Origin: Gavia stellata | Lineage: Eukaryota; Chordata; Aves; Gaviiformes; Gaviidae | Length of the DNA: 64,000 bases | Reading direction: 5' to 3' | Assembly: GCF_030936135.1 (NCBI RefSeq) | Contig: NC_082594.1 | Span: 106,617,020-106,681,019 of the forward strand | Shown here: one piece after another, positions 25,118 to 36,303 of the stretch | How the letters are laid out: the number at the start of each line of letters is the position of its first letter | Position numbering within the stretch: the stretch's first letter is position 1 | Translations under genes and position numbers: made by a program | The notes under the pieces: model-generated | Seen by the model: only the letters and a program-made list of their open reading frames with translations | Database searches by the model: none | What the model was told of the DNA's origin: nothing

Positions 25118-26040
25118 TGTGACAGGTGTGCTCGACCCCTTGTCCTGACTGGCAGTGGTTTGGTGCAGGCTCTAGAGGAGGTAAAGGCCTGAGCTGTAGC
25201 TGAGCTGTGAACTCCTCAAGCTTCAATCTGTTCTTTGAAAACCCACACAGGAGCAGGGTGACAGAGTGAGCATCGATGCATATGAGCTTGGAACACCGAT
25301 CATGCGATTAACAGATGAATAGTGGGTGGCTTTTCCAAGACTCATTTATCAAAGAACAAAGAAAGTTGTAGGTACAAGGAATCTCAGGTGTACCTTTTCC
25401 ATCACATGTAATTTGACTATGAGCCAACCACTTTATCCCATAAATATGACAGCCTAAGTGAGTCTTCTCTGAGGTCTCCCTGCTAGGCAGTGTGGCTGCA
25501 TGGCAGTGAGCTCCCCTTGAGCTGTGACACCTCTCAAGGTTGCTCCTCGAGGCAGAGAAACCTTTTACCAATGGCAAATCTTTGGTAAGTGACTGATAAC
25601 ATGCATAACCCTGTAGTATGATAGCTTTCATTTTGCCTTTGTAACTTTGGTTGCACACTGAATTAATGCTAATGAAACATTACATAAACTTGCGTATGTG
25701 TTCCATTAGACATAAACCCTTGTACAAGTCTGAGACTAAGATTGGACCTAGCCGCACCTAAGTTCCATCGGGAGTTTAGAAAGCAAGGGAGTCCACTCTG
25801 AGCCTCATGACTCAATGGGACAGTCCTCCTTACCCTTTGCATCCCCAGCCTCTCTGTGAATAATTCTAACTCGAGTGTAACTCAGTTTTCCTTTCTATGT
25901 TGTTTCTTCCATGCAGTAATTAACGGAGTGAACCTTGCCATCGAACTTTGTCGAGTCGCACTTTTACAACATGTTAAAACCACTTTCGCTAATAGCTTTG
26001 ATGGCGATTCTTTAAGCAATCTAAATCACCCATTTGTGCA
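25118..26040 (+). mobile_element. 3' LTR of the provirus, 3' limit tentative
   Basis: The segment starts TGTGACAGG just past the purine tract. It retains CpG-bearing strings such as ATCGAACTTTGTCGAGTCGC near 25,940-25,960, unlike the AT-rich flanks. I place the end at CATTTGTGCA (26,031-26,040), because the next bases, AATTGTCGGCAGGATCC, look like a leader or primer-binding region rather than host DNA. The length would be about 920 bp, long but possible. The terminal inverted match is weak and there is no 5' LTR to compare, so the 3' end could be off by tens of bases. Confidence 0.55.
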
Positions 26041-26210
26041 AATTGTCGGCAGGATCCTAAATGAGGATTTGCAACACTCATAAGTTAAGGTCTAATTCTT
26101 TCCTCTTCTTTTTCAACCTCATCTCCTCCGACACAAATACACCCAGAATATTGTATGGGACACAGTGTCAGTACTTTTTGAATGAAGTTACTTATACACT
26201 CGTAATACAT

Positions 26211-26640
26211 AATCATAGAATAATTTAGGTTGGAAAAGACCTTTAAGATCATCAAGTACAACTGTAAACCTAATACTGCCAAGTCCACCACTAAACCATG
26301 TCCCTAAGTGCCACATCTACATGTCTTTTAAATACCTCCAAGGACAGTGACTCAACCACTTCCCTGGGCAGCCTGTTCCAATGCTTGATAACACTTTCAG
26401 TGAAGAAAAACTTCCCCTGGTGCAAGTTGAGGCCATTTCCTCTTGTCTTATCACTTGACACTTGGGAGAGGAGACCAACACCCACCTTGCTATAACATCC
26501 TTTCAGGTAGTTGTAGGGAGCAATAAGGTCTCCCCTCAGCCTCCTCTTCTCCAGGCTGAACAACCCCAGTTCCCTCAGCTGCTCCTCATAAGACTTGTTC
26601 TCTAGACCCTTCACCAGCTTCATTGTTCTTCTTTGGAAGC
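26211..26640 (-). mobile_element. CR1 LINE, 5'-truncated
   Basis: On the + strand the segment opens with AATCATAGAATAATTTAGG, the reverse complement of a CR1 3' end with its ATTCTATGAT repeat. It continues through the 3' UTR into the end of ORF2. The copy breaks off at about 26,640, close to TTCTTCTTTGGAAGC. CR1 is the dominant LINE of birds and is usually 5'-truncated because reverse transcription starts at the 3' end. It lies about 170 bases past the provirus. Confidence 0.95.
26291..26623 (-). pseudogene. C-terminal fragment of CR1 ORF2, 110 codons
   Basis: The frame reads through [18 protein letters not shown] and [10 protein letters not shown] to [11 protein letters not shown], the well-known CR1 ORF2 C-terminus after the RT domain. 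It is open for 110 codons with no internal stop, which suggests a moderately young copy. The endonuclease and RT domains are missing, so there is no activity. Confidence 0.9.
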
Positions 26641-27204
26641 ACCAGCATATGTTTGTTTACATTTTATATACACACAAATAAATATGATTATATATAAAAT
26701 GGTATACACTACTGATATATTTGGCCGGTAGCTCTTTTGAGGGCTAGAAGAGAACACCATGATTATATGAACTGATGTCTTTAATCAACTCTATTTGATA
26801 TTATCCATCTCAAAATTTTAAGCTCTATGTGAGCTTTAGCATTTTGAAAGTGGTGTGTCCAAAAGTAACACAAATGATGAAAAAATATGCTCTATCCTTA
26901 GCTAAGTCATTCCATTTTTTAATTTCTATCCTTCTTAAATAACTGTATCCTATTTCTGAACAGAATTTTTTAGCAGTAAATTCCATATATTTATTCTCAG
27001 TATAGTCACATTTTTTCCTAAGTAAAATACAGTACCTCTCTTTTGGGCACTGAATTGACAAGAGGACCAAATTGCCAGAAGAGTGGGAAGGAAGCACTTA
27101 AATATCTTAAAAAATTGTAGATACTCATATTAGCTGTATTTAACTTGGAAAATTAACAGACTTCCTTTAGGAGGTATGGGGAAAAGAACTGGACATTCTT
27201 TGAG

Positions 27205-27573
27205 ATGGAGTTAGACAATATTTCTGAAGAAGAAATCACATGGCATGAGGACATGAGAAAGAGCTCACTGAATCATGAAATCCCTATGAGTCTTATTTCT
27301 TATAAAAGACTAGTCCATGTAGGATTCATTAAAGAAGCAGTTAAAAAGCTGTTCCAGGCAGAAGAGGACTGTAGGTTTCTGAACAAGTGCAAATCCTGTC
27401 CCATTTACAGATGTGCATCTAGGCTAATTATTAGAAATTTCATCAAACTTTTGCTCACATCTGTGGCAAATCTACTTAGTTTAGAAGAAATGCAGGACTG
27501 GCTTGTTTCGAGGAAGAACTGCTGTGTAAAACATGACAAATCCATGGAGACCTATCAAAAGACAGAACAATAG
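27205..27573 (+). other. Unrecognised 122-codon open frame
   Basis: The frame opens MELDNISEEEITWHEDM, has mixed charged and hydrophobic residues, and holds a cysteine group (CKSCPIYRC). No domain is recognised. It has no clear splice acceptor or donor at its limits, no Kozak-like start and no neighbour on either strand. In a 64-kb AT-rich window a frame this long can occur by chance. It could be part of a pseudogene or lineage-specific transcript; I regard that as unlikely but not excluded. Confidence 0.15.
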
Positions 27574-28581
27574 CTACTACAAATATTTATGAAACAAACC
27601 ATCAAGATGCATTTGCTCAGCAATTACTGACTTATTCACTCAGAATTTAGGACAAAGCGCTTTATAAATTGGAAGGAAAATGCTTTTACTTTTGCTGATC
27701 TCCTTCAGCGGAAGTCACTGAGCTTTGCCATTGACTTTCCATAGCAGCAAAACCCATCTCTCCAAGCATCTCTGATGCCTAATGTTGCAAACATGTAAAT
27801 TAATAAATGAGCATTTATAAAAGCCTTCAGTTCCTAAGTGCATTCATTGAAATGCTGTTCCCTTTCACTGACAGGTATGTACCCAGAAAAAATGACCGCC
27901 TTATTAAACTTTAGAATATTTAATTAATTACTCTTACTTGCAAATGTTTCACAATGAAATGCAAAGTGCTCTATACTATTAAAAGAAGCATAAAAGAAAT
28001 CATGTTGGGTTTAATGAGTTTAAAAGGCATTTTGTGAGGATGCAGGCAATCATTCATAATACCAAATCTAGAGAAAATCAACTTAATGGATTTAATGACC
28101 TGTGAATAAATTGCAAAGAAAAAAAGCTTGTAAGTTTTGTCATAGCTAATTTTGTTTTTAAAGCATGTTTTATTTTCAGATTCTGTATTGAAGATGTTAC
28201 CACTTATAGAGGTTTTTTCCCAAGGAAGATTTCAACATTATGTGTCTCTAATACCCCGGGGACAGAGGACTTTTAAACTTTTATATCTGAGTGTGTGCCA
28301 TCATCTTGCTTAAGCTTCAGGGCTAATGCAGCTCCCAGTTCTTAATGGAACAGGAACAAAATGAGCATTGGAGCCCCTACTGAGCAAGTCAGCAAAAGTT
28401 AAAGGTATCTGAAATTTTAAGTAGCTATGAAAAGTTATTGCAAGTTAAAAGCCTGCTGTTTTCTCTTAAAACACTGCAATAATGTGTAAATTAAGCTGTA
28501 TAAGAAAGGGATAAGTCTTAAGAAGCAGCTTGGTTTATCTGTACATGGAAATGAATTGCTAAGATGTATTGGATAATTTTA

Positions 28582-28618
28582 GGGGGGGGGAGAGAGGGGG
28601 AGAGAGAGGGAGAGAGTG
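28582..28618 (+). repeat. GA-rich polypurine microsatellite
   Basis: A run of G and A only, opening with GGGGGGGGG and going on as GAGAG and GGGGGAGAG units. Long purine strands of this kind can form triplex DNA and are often variable in length. Confidence 0.85.
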
Positions 28619-31325
28619 ACCAAATGACATGTCAATTATTTTATAGTGTTAACTCATTAAAGGATGGTTTTGGTTATAATTTTTTATCTGATGGAAATGT
28701 ACATGCCACCATTAAATAGGATACATAAGAGTAAAATCAGTGACATACAGAGCTACTATCTATGCTTTCCTACAAGAAACACACAGAGGATTGCACTCGC
28801 AGGCATCTGAGTCTTAAACTGGTCAGTTCCATTCATTGCTTTGAAAGACCTGAGGGTATCCCAATATAAGCTGAATAAGGCTTTACTAGTTGTTTATAAG
28901 GATAGTCTGAAGGATTGGGATTTTCCAGCCCTCTTTGACTAACTGACAAAACAACTATCTAAAACTCACCACAAAAACTGCAATCTAGTAATTCTTTTTT
29001 TATTTATGTAGAAGTAACTTTTTTCAGTCACAGGTTATGTTGATGTTGGCTCTCTATGTCACTATGTTACTGTGGTCTATGAAGATTTGATCTAAGACGT
29101 TTCAGGATTCTATGTAGATATGTAAATTAGAGCAGAAACAATTTTTTAGCAAAGATATTGATTAAAATGTTTTCCTTTCACTTTGATGTGGTTCATTGTT
29201 GACACTTGAAACTTGTTTTGTACAGCAGGTAAGCAAGTGCATAAGTGCAAGTAGTTTCACTGAGTTCTATTAAAAACAATTAAAAACAAAAAAGAGAAAT
29301 TTTGAGTTCTGTTCTGATTTAATCATTATATGAATATTTAGTATAGCAACTGCATCTGTTTTAAGTCAATGTACTACACTTATATTTTTACTTGAATTTT
29401 GCATTTCACCTCGCGTACTAAGATATTACATTATGTTCTTGACCAAAGCTCCCATGAAGTCAAAGTATAAGAGCTCCTAATGCTATATTTTACAGGTTAC
29501 TATGGTTTGGCTGTCTTTGAGTAAACACAGAGTTCTGACAACAATGCTATACTGCCAATCAGATGTGGGATCTATACAGAGGAAGTAAAACTGAGTTACA
29601 TGAAAATATACAGAAATGTGCTTGGTAAGATTTTAGTTGACTGTGTTTAAAATGGAGGACAGATTTTGTTAGGGTATATGGTAGGATTTATTTCAAAGTC
29701 TGTCTCAAGTTTTTTAAGAGAAACAACTATTGTCCTTAGGCACATAACTGTGGGAAACAAGGCTGCAGAAAACTTGTGTGTAAAATCATAATACATTGAA
29801 CCCAATGGTAGAACTGTCAATAACTTCCATATTACCATAATTTTAACCTGTAAGTTTGACAAGAAAAGGGAGGAAGGAATTAGGACTGTCTTTTCAAGCT
29901 TCCTTTGAATTCAAAATTTTAAATGTTGCAAATGCTAATTTTTTAATAGGTGGTAAATGTATAAAAAATGAGTCTCGTGAGCAAATGTTTTAAAGGAACT
30001 GCTCTTATTTTGCTGTTCAAACTTTATGGTAACTTTCTTTTATGCAGAAACTTTGTTTTTTGCTTAGTTATCTTATTCAAACAAGTTCAGAATTACTGTA
30101 AGATTCTACACAAGAAAGTCACAGCTGTGATTTATGTAGAAGAGACCTATATTGGTCAGAAGTACCCTTCTGTTCCTTTCCTATCAGAAAAAAAAAAACC
30201 CACTTAATAATGTTCGGAGGAAAACCGTGAAACAAAAAAAGGGATAAATATAAAATAGTGGTCTGATACCCAGATAAAGAAAGTAATTTACGTGGTGTTA
30301 TAGTTTTTTAAACCTGACATTTCACTCATAGCTCCTAACAGCCTAGCTCATGTGTAGATAAATGAATATTACTAAATCTAGATAAGTATTTGGAAGAGGG
30401 AACAGAAGGAAAGAATACGTTAAAATACAGAGGAGGTAGAGTAAAAATATATCTCATATCTCCCTACCAAAAAAGCACCAAAACCTAGGACTGAATAAAA
30501 TGAGGGAAAAAGAATGAAAATGTAATTAAAATGACAGATAAGAAATTAGAAATAAGAAATGAGTAAATTAACATTGGAAAGAGTGATTAAAAAAAAAATT
30601 GTGTTGCTTTAATAGTTTCATTGCAGAATGTGTACATATTTGTTCTTCTTTGTTTCATTCTCATTAGGGGTTTTCTTTCAAGAATGTAATTTGTCAACAT
30701 TTTATTTTCTCCTTGTCATCATTTTTTCTTTCCTTTTTTCCTGTCTTGAATCTTTTACACAATTGCTATAATATTCCGCATTTTAGGAATCTGTATGCAT
30801 AAAGCAACCTCTGCAGCTAATGCAGCTGCATGGGAACCTTTTCAAGAGGCTGTTTTGTTCAGGTGGGTTTTTAATCAGATGTTCAAATTTAAAATCAATG
30901 ATAGGAATTAGAATTTGAAAGGCATGACTTTAAGTCCTATCCTACAGCCCCACTTCCTTTTTGTATCCTTAATTGCAACAGAAAATAAATTTCATAAGAG
31001 GACATACATCAGATGCTCTCAACATGATGCATATTCAGTGCTGTTAAAGTAAAGCAATAATTAGTACAAATAAAGACTTAAACTAGGTAGAATTATAAGG
31101 ATCATTAGGGATACTATATAATTGAATCTGATAAAGTTCATTTATCAAAATACCTTGAGCTTAGTCTTCTTTTGGACATTCGTAACTATTGTGTTTATTA
31201 TCTATTCTTATTAAGTTTTAATTGAAATCTAAGAAGGAAGTTATCAAAGAAATAACTAATGTTCTTTTGGTGGTGTTTTTTGCTGTGATTTTTCTTCCTG
31301 TACAACAACAAAATTTGTACGATGG

Positions 31326-31330
31326 CCATG
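31326..31330. repeat. Left target-site duplication CCATG
   Basis: CCATG directly precedes the LTR and is repeated at 31,947-31,951 directly after it. The matching pair fixes both LTR limits and shows a normal integration followed by internal deletion. Confidence 0.85.
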
Positions 31331-31467
31331 TGTCCTGGTTTAACCCCAGCTGACAACTAAGCACCACACAGCTGCTCGCTCACTCCCCCCCTGCCCCAGC
31401 AGGATGGAGGAGAGAATTGGAAACTTAAAAGTGAGAAAGCTCGTGGGTTGAGATAAGAACAGTTTAA

Positions 31468-31520
31468 TAAATGAAATGAAATAAAATAAAATAATAATAA
31501 TGATGATAATAATAATAAAA
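31468..31520. repeat. AAT/AAAT microsatellite within the LTR
   Basis: Units of AAATG, AAAAT and AAT follow one another with few changes. The tract probably grew after insertion in an A-rich part of the LTR. Confidence 0.75.
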
Positions 31521-31665
31521 ATTGTAATGAAAAGGAAAATAACAACTAGAACAAAAAACAAACAAGAAAGACAAGTGATGCAAATGAAAACAATTGCTCA
31601 CCACCCTCTGACCGATGCCCAGGCTGTCCCCAAGCAGAGGTCTCCTGGCCAGCTTTTCCCCCTAG

Positions 31666-31673
31666 TTTATATA
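31666..31673 (-). promoter_or_regulatory. LTR TATA box
   Basis: TATATAAA on the - strand, just downstream of a CRE-like TGATGTCA. The same pair (TGACATCA then TATAAA) occurs in the related LTR at 59,280-59,302, so the arrangement is a family feature and likely the retroviral promoter. Confidence 0.6.
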
Positions 31674-31951
31674 CTGAGCATGACATCATATGGTATGGAA
31701 TATCCCTTCGGCCAGTTGGGATCAGTTGTCCCGGCTGTGTCCCCTCCCAACTTCTTGTGCACCCCCAGCCTACTCGCTGGCGGGGTGTTGTGAGGAACAG
31801 AAAAGGCCTTGACGCTGTGTAAGCATTGCTCAGCAGTAACTAAAACGTCCCTGTGTATCAACACTGTTTTCAGCACAAATCCAAAACTCAGCCCCATACT
31901 AGCTACTATGAAGAAAATTAACTCTATCCCAACCAAAACCAGCACACCATG

Positions 31952-34900
31952 CAATAACTCATAGTTTTTCTTTAATCAAGCTGATCATGTTTAAATACAA
32001 TTTTGTTCATGAATGAATTTTCACGTTCCATTGGACAGCTAGTGATATTGATGAAAACTAATACAATTTGATCTGTCTCTCAAACAAACCTGAAGAAAAG
32101 TACCAATATTTTCACAACTGTCTGTTGCCTTTAAAGGTTTTCTGTCTTTGACAGTCTGTCTTGTACACTTTCTTCAATGGGTTACTATGGCTGAGAATGC
32201 CTGTGAGGTAAACAGTCTAGCATTAGTATGATAAAGATGGTGAAAATATTGAAAAATAAAACTGTAAAAATGAGATTAGCATAGGAAATTTTTTGAAAAA
32301 AAAAAATCCAAAATTCTCATTATTTTTTGTTTGGTTTTAAATCTATTACTGACTCTTATCCATATTTAATAGCAGAAATATTACAGTTATGATTAAAAAG
32401 AGAAGTGTTCAAGAAACAAAACTGAAATCAGATGCCTGGATAACCATTTCTAGAGAACCTCACTCAAACATGCATATGTGTCTGTGCTAGGTAAGGGTTA
32501 AACAACACCCTGAGCCACTCCACTAAGGAAAACAGAATTTTAATGCTTGCCATGATCATGGTTTCTTGTTAATCTGCCCCTGCTTCACTTTCCCATTCTC
32601 CACTGAGAATGTCAACATTTTTGTCTGCTTCTTCTGATTCTTTCATTTTTCCAAGAATACTTGTATAAATCTATGATTAATGTATCATGGCCTCAGAATC
32701 ACATGTTAACACAGTGATTTAATTGAATTTCAAACAGGGACTGATTCCTATGCAGCTCTGTGCTTCTCTAAATTTTACTGATTCCCATATGGTTGAACCA
32801 CAAAAGGGACTGTAAAAGGTTTAGAGATGGTTCTTTGAGAACTAATGGATGATTCACCTCTGTCAAAGAAGAGAAGAAAAGGAGAAAATAATTACAACAA
32901 ATGAAATGAATGTGAATTGAAAAGAGTCCTTGCCAGACATTAAATTGACTAAATACAAATGAAAAAAAATAAAGATAAATTTTTACAATCTTATTTTATT
33001 TTGCAGTACTTTTTTAAGCTATATATCTAAACGTGCAACACATAAGACCTTTGAAGAAGTAGTTTAAGAAGCTCTAAAAGGACAAAATGTCATTGAGATA
33101 GTTTGTTAAAAAGTTAGGAGATATTTAAATGTGTAAAAAGGACAAAATGTCATTGAGATAGTTTGTTAAAAAGTTAGGAGATATTTAAATGTGTAAGTGT
33201 TTAGGTAAGATAAGTCAGAGGAAAAGAAATCAGAGTTAGCCCAAATCTAAATGCAACCATTCAGTATAAATTTGTTTTCAGGTAGTTGATTATAACAATG
33301 CAAGTAGATAAGACTGATAGAATCAGTAGCTAAAATGCATTTGCTTGTGTTTTGAATGATAATTCTGAAAAACATCAGTCTCCAAAAGGATACAAAATAT
33401 TCTGTCAAATTTTTACTTGTCAGGCATATATTGTAATAGGGAACATGGGCACTTCAACAGCTGAGAACACTCTGTGGATCTAATTGCCATCTGGCAAAAT
33501 TATGTAAGATTTCCAACACAGAAATAAATATTTAGATCCTTGCCTCTCAAGCAGAGTATGTCTGAAAACAGAGGTGAATGACTATGAATCCAGAGATACA
33601 AGAGGTTGTAGAGGCTTCCCCTGAGAGAACTCAGAGGGTGTTTTTTCTAAATGCAAGGCAGGGGCAGAGACATGTAGAAATATTTTCAACTGGGGCTAGT
33701 TTATTTGGTGACAGATGTGTGTTTTCTATTAACTGGGTACAGTTAACCTAATTTTTTTAACTGACAAGACATATTTAGAAATTTTACATCACAGTGACAT
33801 GTTGTCCTGACTAGTAACAGGGCTACTAGTATCAATTAACACTGAACAGCACAGCTCTCCATCCATGGCTTTTTGTTGACAGAGAGGACCTTCCTACAAT
33901 ACCATGTGGACTCAAGGTCTCACAGGGTAATAAGAATTACTGTTCTCTGTATGTAAGATAATAGTGCCCTTGGGTTCTGGGAGGAATGATACCTAATTAA
34001 CCTCTACTCATTGTTTCTTTGTGTTCTCTCAAGTAGCCATCTGTGTGACTAAAATCTTCCCATACAACAGTAAAGCTTAGTCTGGGTAGCACGTTACTGG
34101 ACCTTCTGACATTTATGTGCCTCTCACAGACAAGATGAATTTAGATGGAGTTTCTCATACATCTGTTTTCACTAAAATACCTTCTAAAGCCAAAGCTGCC
34201 AACTGTTAACATGAAAAATTAAGGAGATTGTCCCTAGCTTCTGCTTACAGCTTGGCTGCTCTTACACTGCCCATGGCAGTGGGTATGATGAGGAAATAAT
34301 TGCTTAATTTATTTGCTTATGTATGCAGCTTCTGGGTGATGGTGCGCATCTGGCCATGGTACTTTTCTTATTTCATTTCTGCAAAGAACACAGCATAGCC
34401 TTACTATGTATGACAGGATAACTACGATCACTAAGAAGTATTTGTCGTCTTCAGCCACATCAGGTATAAAGTGATAGCAGAGTCTGGTACAGCTACAGGA
34501 CAAGCAATTAACATAAATTAGTGTCTAATGATACATACATTTTTGAAACTGTAATTCTTCTACAGAAGTGAGCTACAGCACAGTATTGTAAGGATCTGGC
34601 AGTTGAAAACAAAAGGAGAATGCAGCACTTGAACACTTGGAATATGAACCACCTGGAGTATCTGGGATCTCCTAAGGATCCCAGGGACAGCTGGTGGTAA
34701 ATGGGTGGTGTGGGGGTACTGGGCACATGCTGGGAGGCTTTCTGGAACACACACAGAAAGTTCCCTCCAGAAGGAATTCAGATCAAATGCACAAAACCCA
34801 CTTTGAGACCAAAGAAACAATAGAAAGCAATCAAAAGTCATAAGGGGTTTCTCATCAAAAACAATTACTGCTCTGAGTTAAGTTGCTAAGATACATGTAC

Positions 34901-36000
34901 TCTGAAAGAAATACGGACATGGAAGGAGAGCCTGCAAAATGAATTGAAAATTTTGTTTAAATTCAGAGTTCTAAAATAATTAGTTAGATTTTGAACTTAC
35001 CTGAGTGACCAGCTACTAATTTAACAGAATCTAATCCATAGGTAAAAAGAAAATGAAATTAGGAAAACGTTAAGTGTGGTAACTACTGTGTGAAATGAGA
35101 GACAGCAGCATGATCCAACACGAGCTAAAAAGAGCCTGATACAACAATTGCTCTTCAAATAACTGATGCTTTCAAGGTGGGAAAGGAGATAAGGTTTTAT
35201 GATTTGCATAAGAAAAGTTTATCTTCAGGATGAAAATAAAGGGAAATGAAAAATACAACAGACTGTTTGTCATATTCCAAGAACTATGTCCGTTCCCCTC
35301 CTCAAGACACATCACCAGCGTTTTTTTAATTAAACAGCAAAAATTTTGCAATTTCTGAAATAAATATCTTCCATAAAATCTAAAACTTGATTCCAAAGGT
35401 TCATTCTCTTTTTCTCTCTTGGTATATATAGCTGAAAATGTAATTCTTTGCTAACTAGCAAGTAAGATGTGAAATTAAGTAGCTTCCAGGCAAACTGAAT
35501 AATTAAGAAACCTTGGTGACAATTAGTAACAATTGGTCATAATGAATAATTCTCCAGCTGTATTTCTTACTAATTAAACTTCATGATCAGAATATTAATA
35601 CATAGCTAAAATAGTGTTCATGTTACAACTACAGAAGGGGGCCTGGGTTCTCACTTAGGTTAAGGTAATTCATCTGATATGCAATTAGCTATTCTCAGTT
35701 TATGTTGGCATACATGTGAAGTACTCAATATGGCTGTCAAAGATGGTGAGGTACAAAAATATCATCATATGAATAGTATACATCAGTTCTGGCATGCAAA
35801 GATAAAGTTCTACCTTCCACTTAGTAATACTACCACAATCCAAATATGCTACTTTCACGCTGATTTTCTTTCACCTTTTGCAGAATTTGGGGGTAGTCAG
35901 ATTGTGAAGATGGATTGGGGGAAGGGGTGGCGGGGGGGAGAGAGATAGAGATTCTATTACTTTTTCCTGGAAAACCATCATATTTCTTTATTCAGTCATA
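31952..36000. other. Unassigned AT-rich non-coding DNA
   Basis: No gene or transposon recognised, apart from the tandem duplication at 33,076-33,195 listed separately. Short open frames at 34,309-34,841 and 35,172-35,396 have no domain. A GA/GGGG-rich stretch at about 35,917-35,950 precedes the CR1. Confidence 0.55.
33076..33195. repeat. Perfect 60-bp tandem duplication
   Basis: Two head-to-tail copies of a 60-base unit (33,076-33,135 and 33,136-33,195), starting AAAAGGACAAAATGTC, are identical at every base I can compare. Identity points to a recent event or an assembly artefact. The unit is AT-rich and non-coding. Confidence 0.95.
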
Positions 36001-36303
36001 TCACAGAATCATAGAATGGTTTGGGGTGGAAGGAACCTTAAAGATCACCTAGTTCCAGTCCCCCTGCCATGGGCAGGGACACCTTCCACTAGACCAGGTT
36101 GATCAAAACCCCATCCAACCTGGCCTTGAACACTTTCAGGGTTGGGGCATCCACAACTTCTCTAGGCAACCTGTTCCAGTACCCCACCACCCTCAGGGTG
36201 AAGAATTTCTTCCATATATCTAATCTAAATCTACCCTCTTTCAATTTAAAGCCATTACCCCTTGTCCTATGACTACATGCCCTTGTAAAAAGTCCCTCTC
36301 CTC
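36001..36303 (-). mobile_element. CR1 LINE 3' end, short and well preserved
   Basis: Reading the + strand, CACAGAATCATAGAATGG begins the reverse complement of the CR1 3' end, followed by phrases such as CCATGGGCAGGGACACCTTC and CCATCCAACCTGGCCTTGAA. Preservation of these phrases suggests a younger subfamily than the copy at 46.5 kb. It stops near AAAGTCCCTCTCC, about 300 bp in, the usual 5' truncation. No coding frame remains. Confidence 0.95.

Larger units (their letters stand above)
21600..26040 (+). mobile_element. Decayed endogenous retrovirus with pro, pol, env and 3' LTR remnants
   Basis: In order on the + strand: a short gag-region frame, a protease-like segment with DTGA, RT motifs, a pol connection segment, an env remnant with a C-terminal membrane anchor, a purine tract and an LTR. 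The order is that of a retrovirus. The length, about 4.4 kb, is roughly half of a full provirus. No 5' LTR, no zinc-knuckle nucleocapsid and no clear integrase are visible, and the frames are broken by shifts and stops, so it cannot encode working proteins. The pol texture (TWEGVQYTFNRL, QGYKYSP) looks ERVL-like; the presence of env is notable because many ERVL elements lack it. The class needs a phylogeny. Confidence 0.85.
26641..31325. other. Unassigned AT-rich non-coding DNA
   Basis: No transposon is recognised. One 122-codon frame (27,205-27,573) and a purine tract (28,582-28,618) are listed separately. The part 27,880-28,700 is uniformly AT-rich with TTTAATTAATTA-type strings, which can occur in conserved enhancers, but conservation cannot be judged from one sequence. 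Confidence 0.5.
31331..31946 (-). mobile_element. Complete solo LTR, ERVL-type, with 5-bp target duplication
   Basis: On the + strand it runs from TGTCCTGGTTTAACCCC to AACCAAAACCAGCACA; read on the - strand it starts TGTGCTGG and ends GACA. CCATG is found on both sides (31,326-31,330 and 31,947-31,951), a 5-bp duplication as made by ERVL-type integrases. A TATA box (- strand TATATAAA, + coordinates 31,666-31,673) and a CRE-like TGATGTCA (31,681-31,688) sit in U3. The family is a common avian LTR; a second copy lies at 58,999. An A-rich AAT/AAAT microsatellite at about 31,468-31,520 lies inside it. No internal sequence remains, so it is a solo LTR. Confidence 0.9.
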
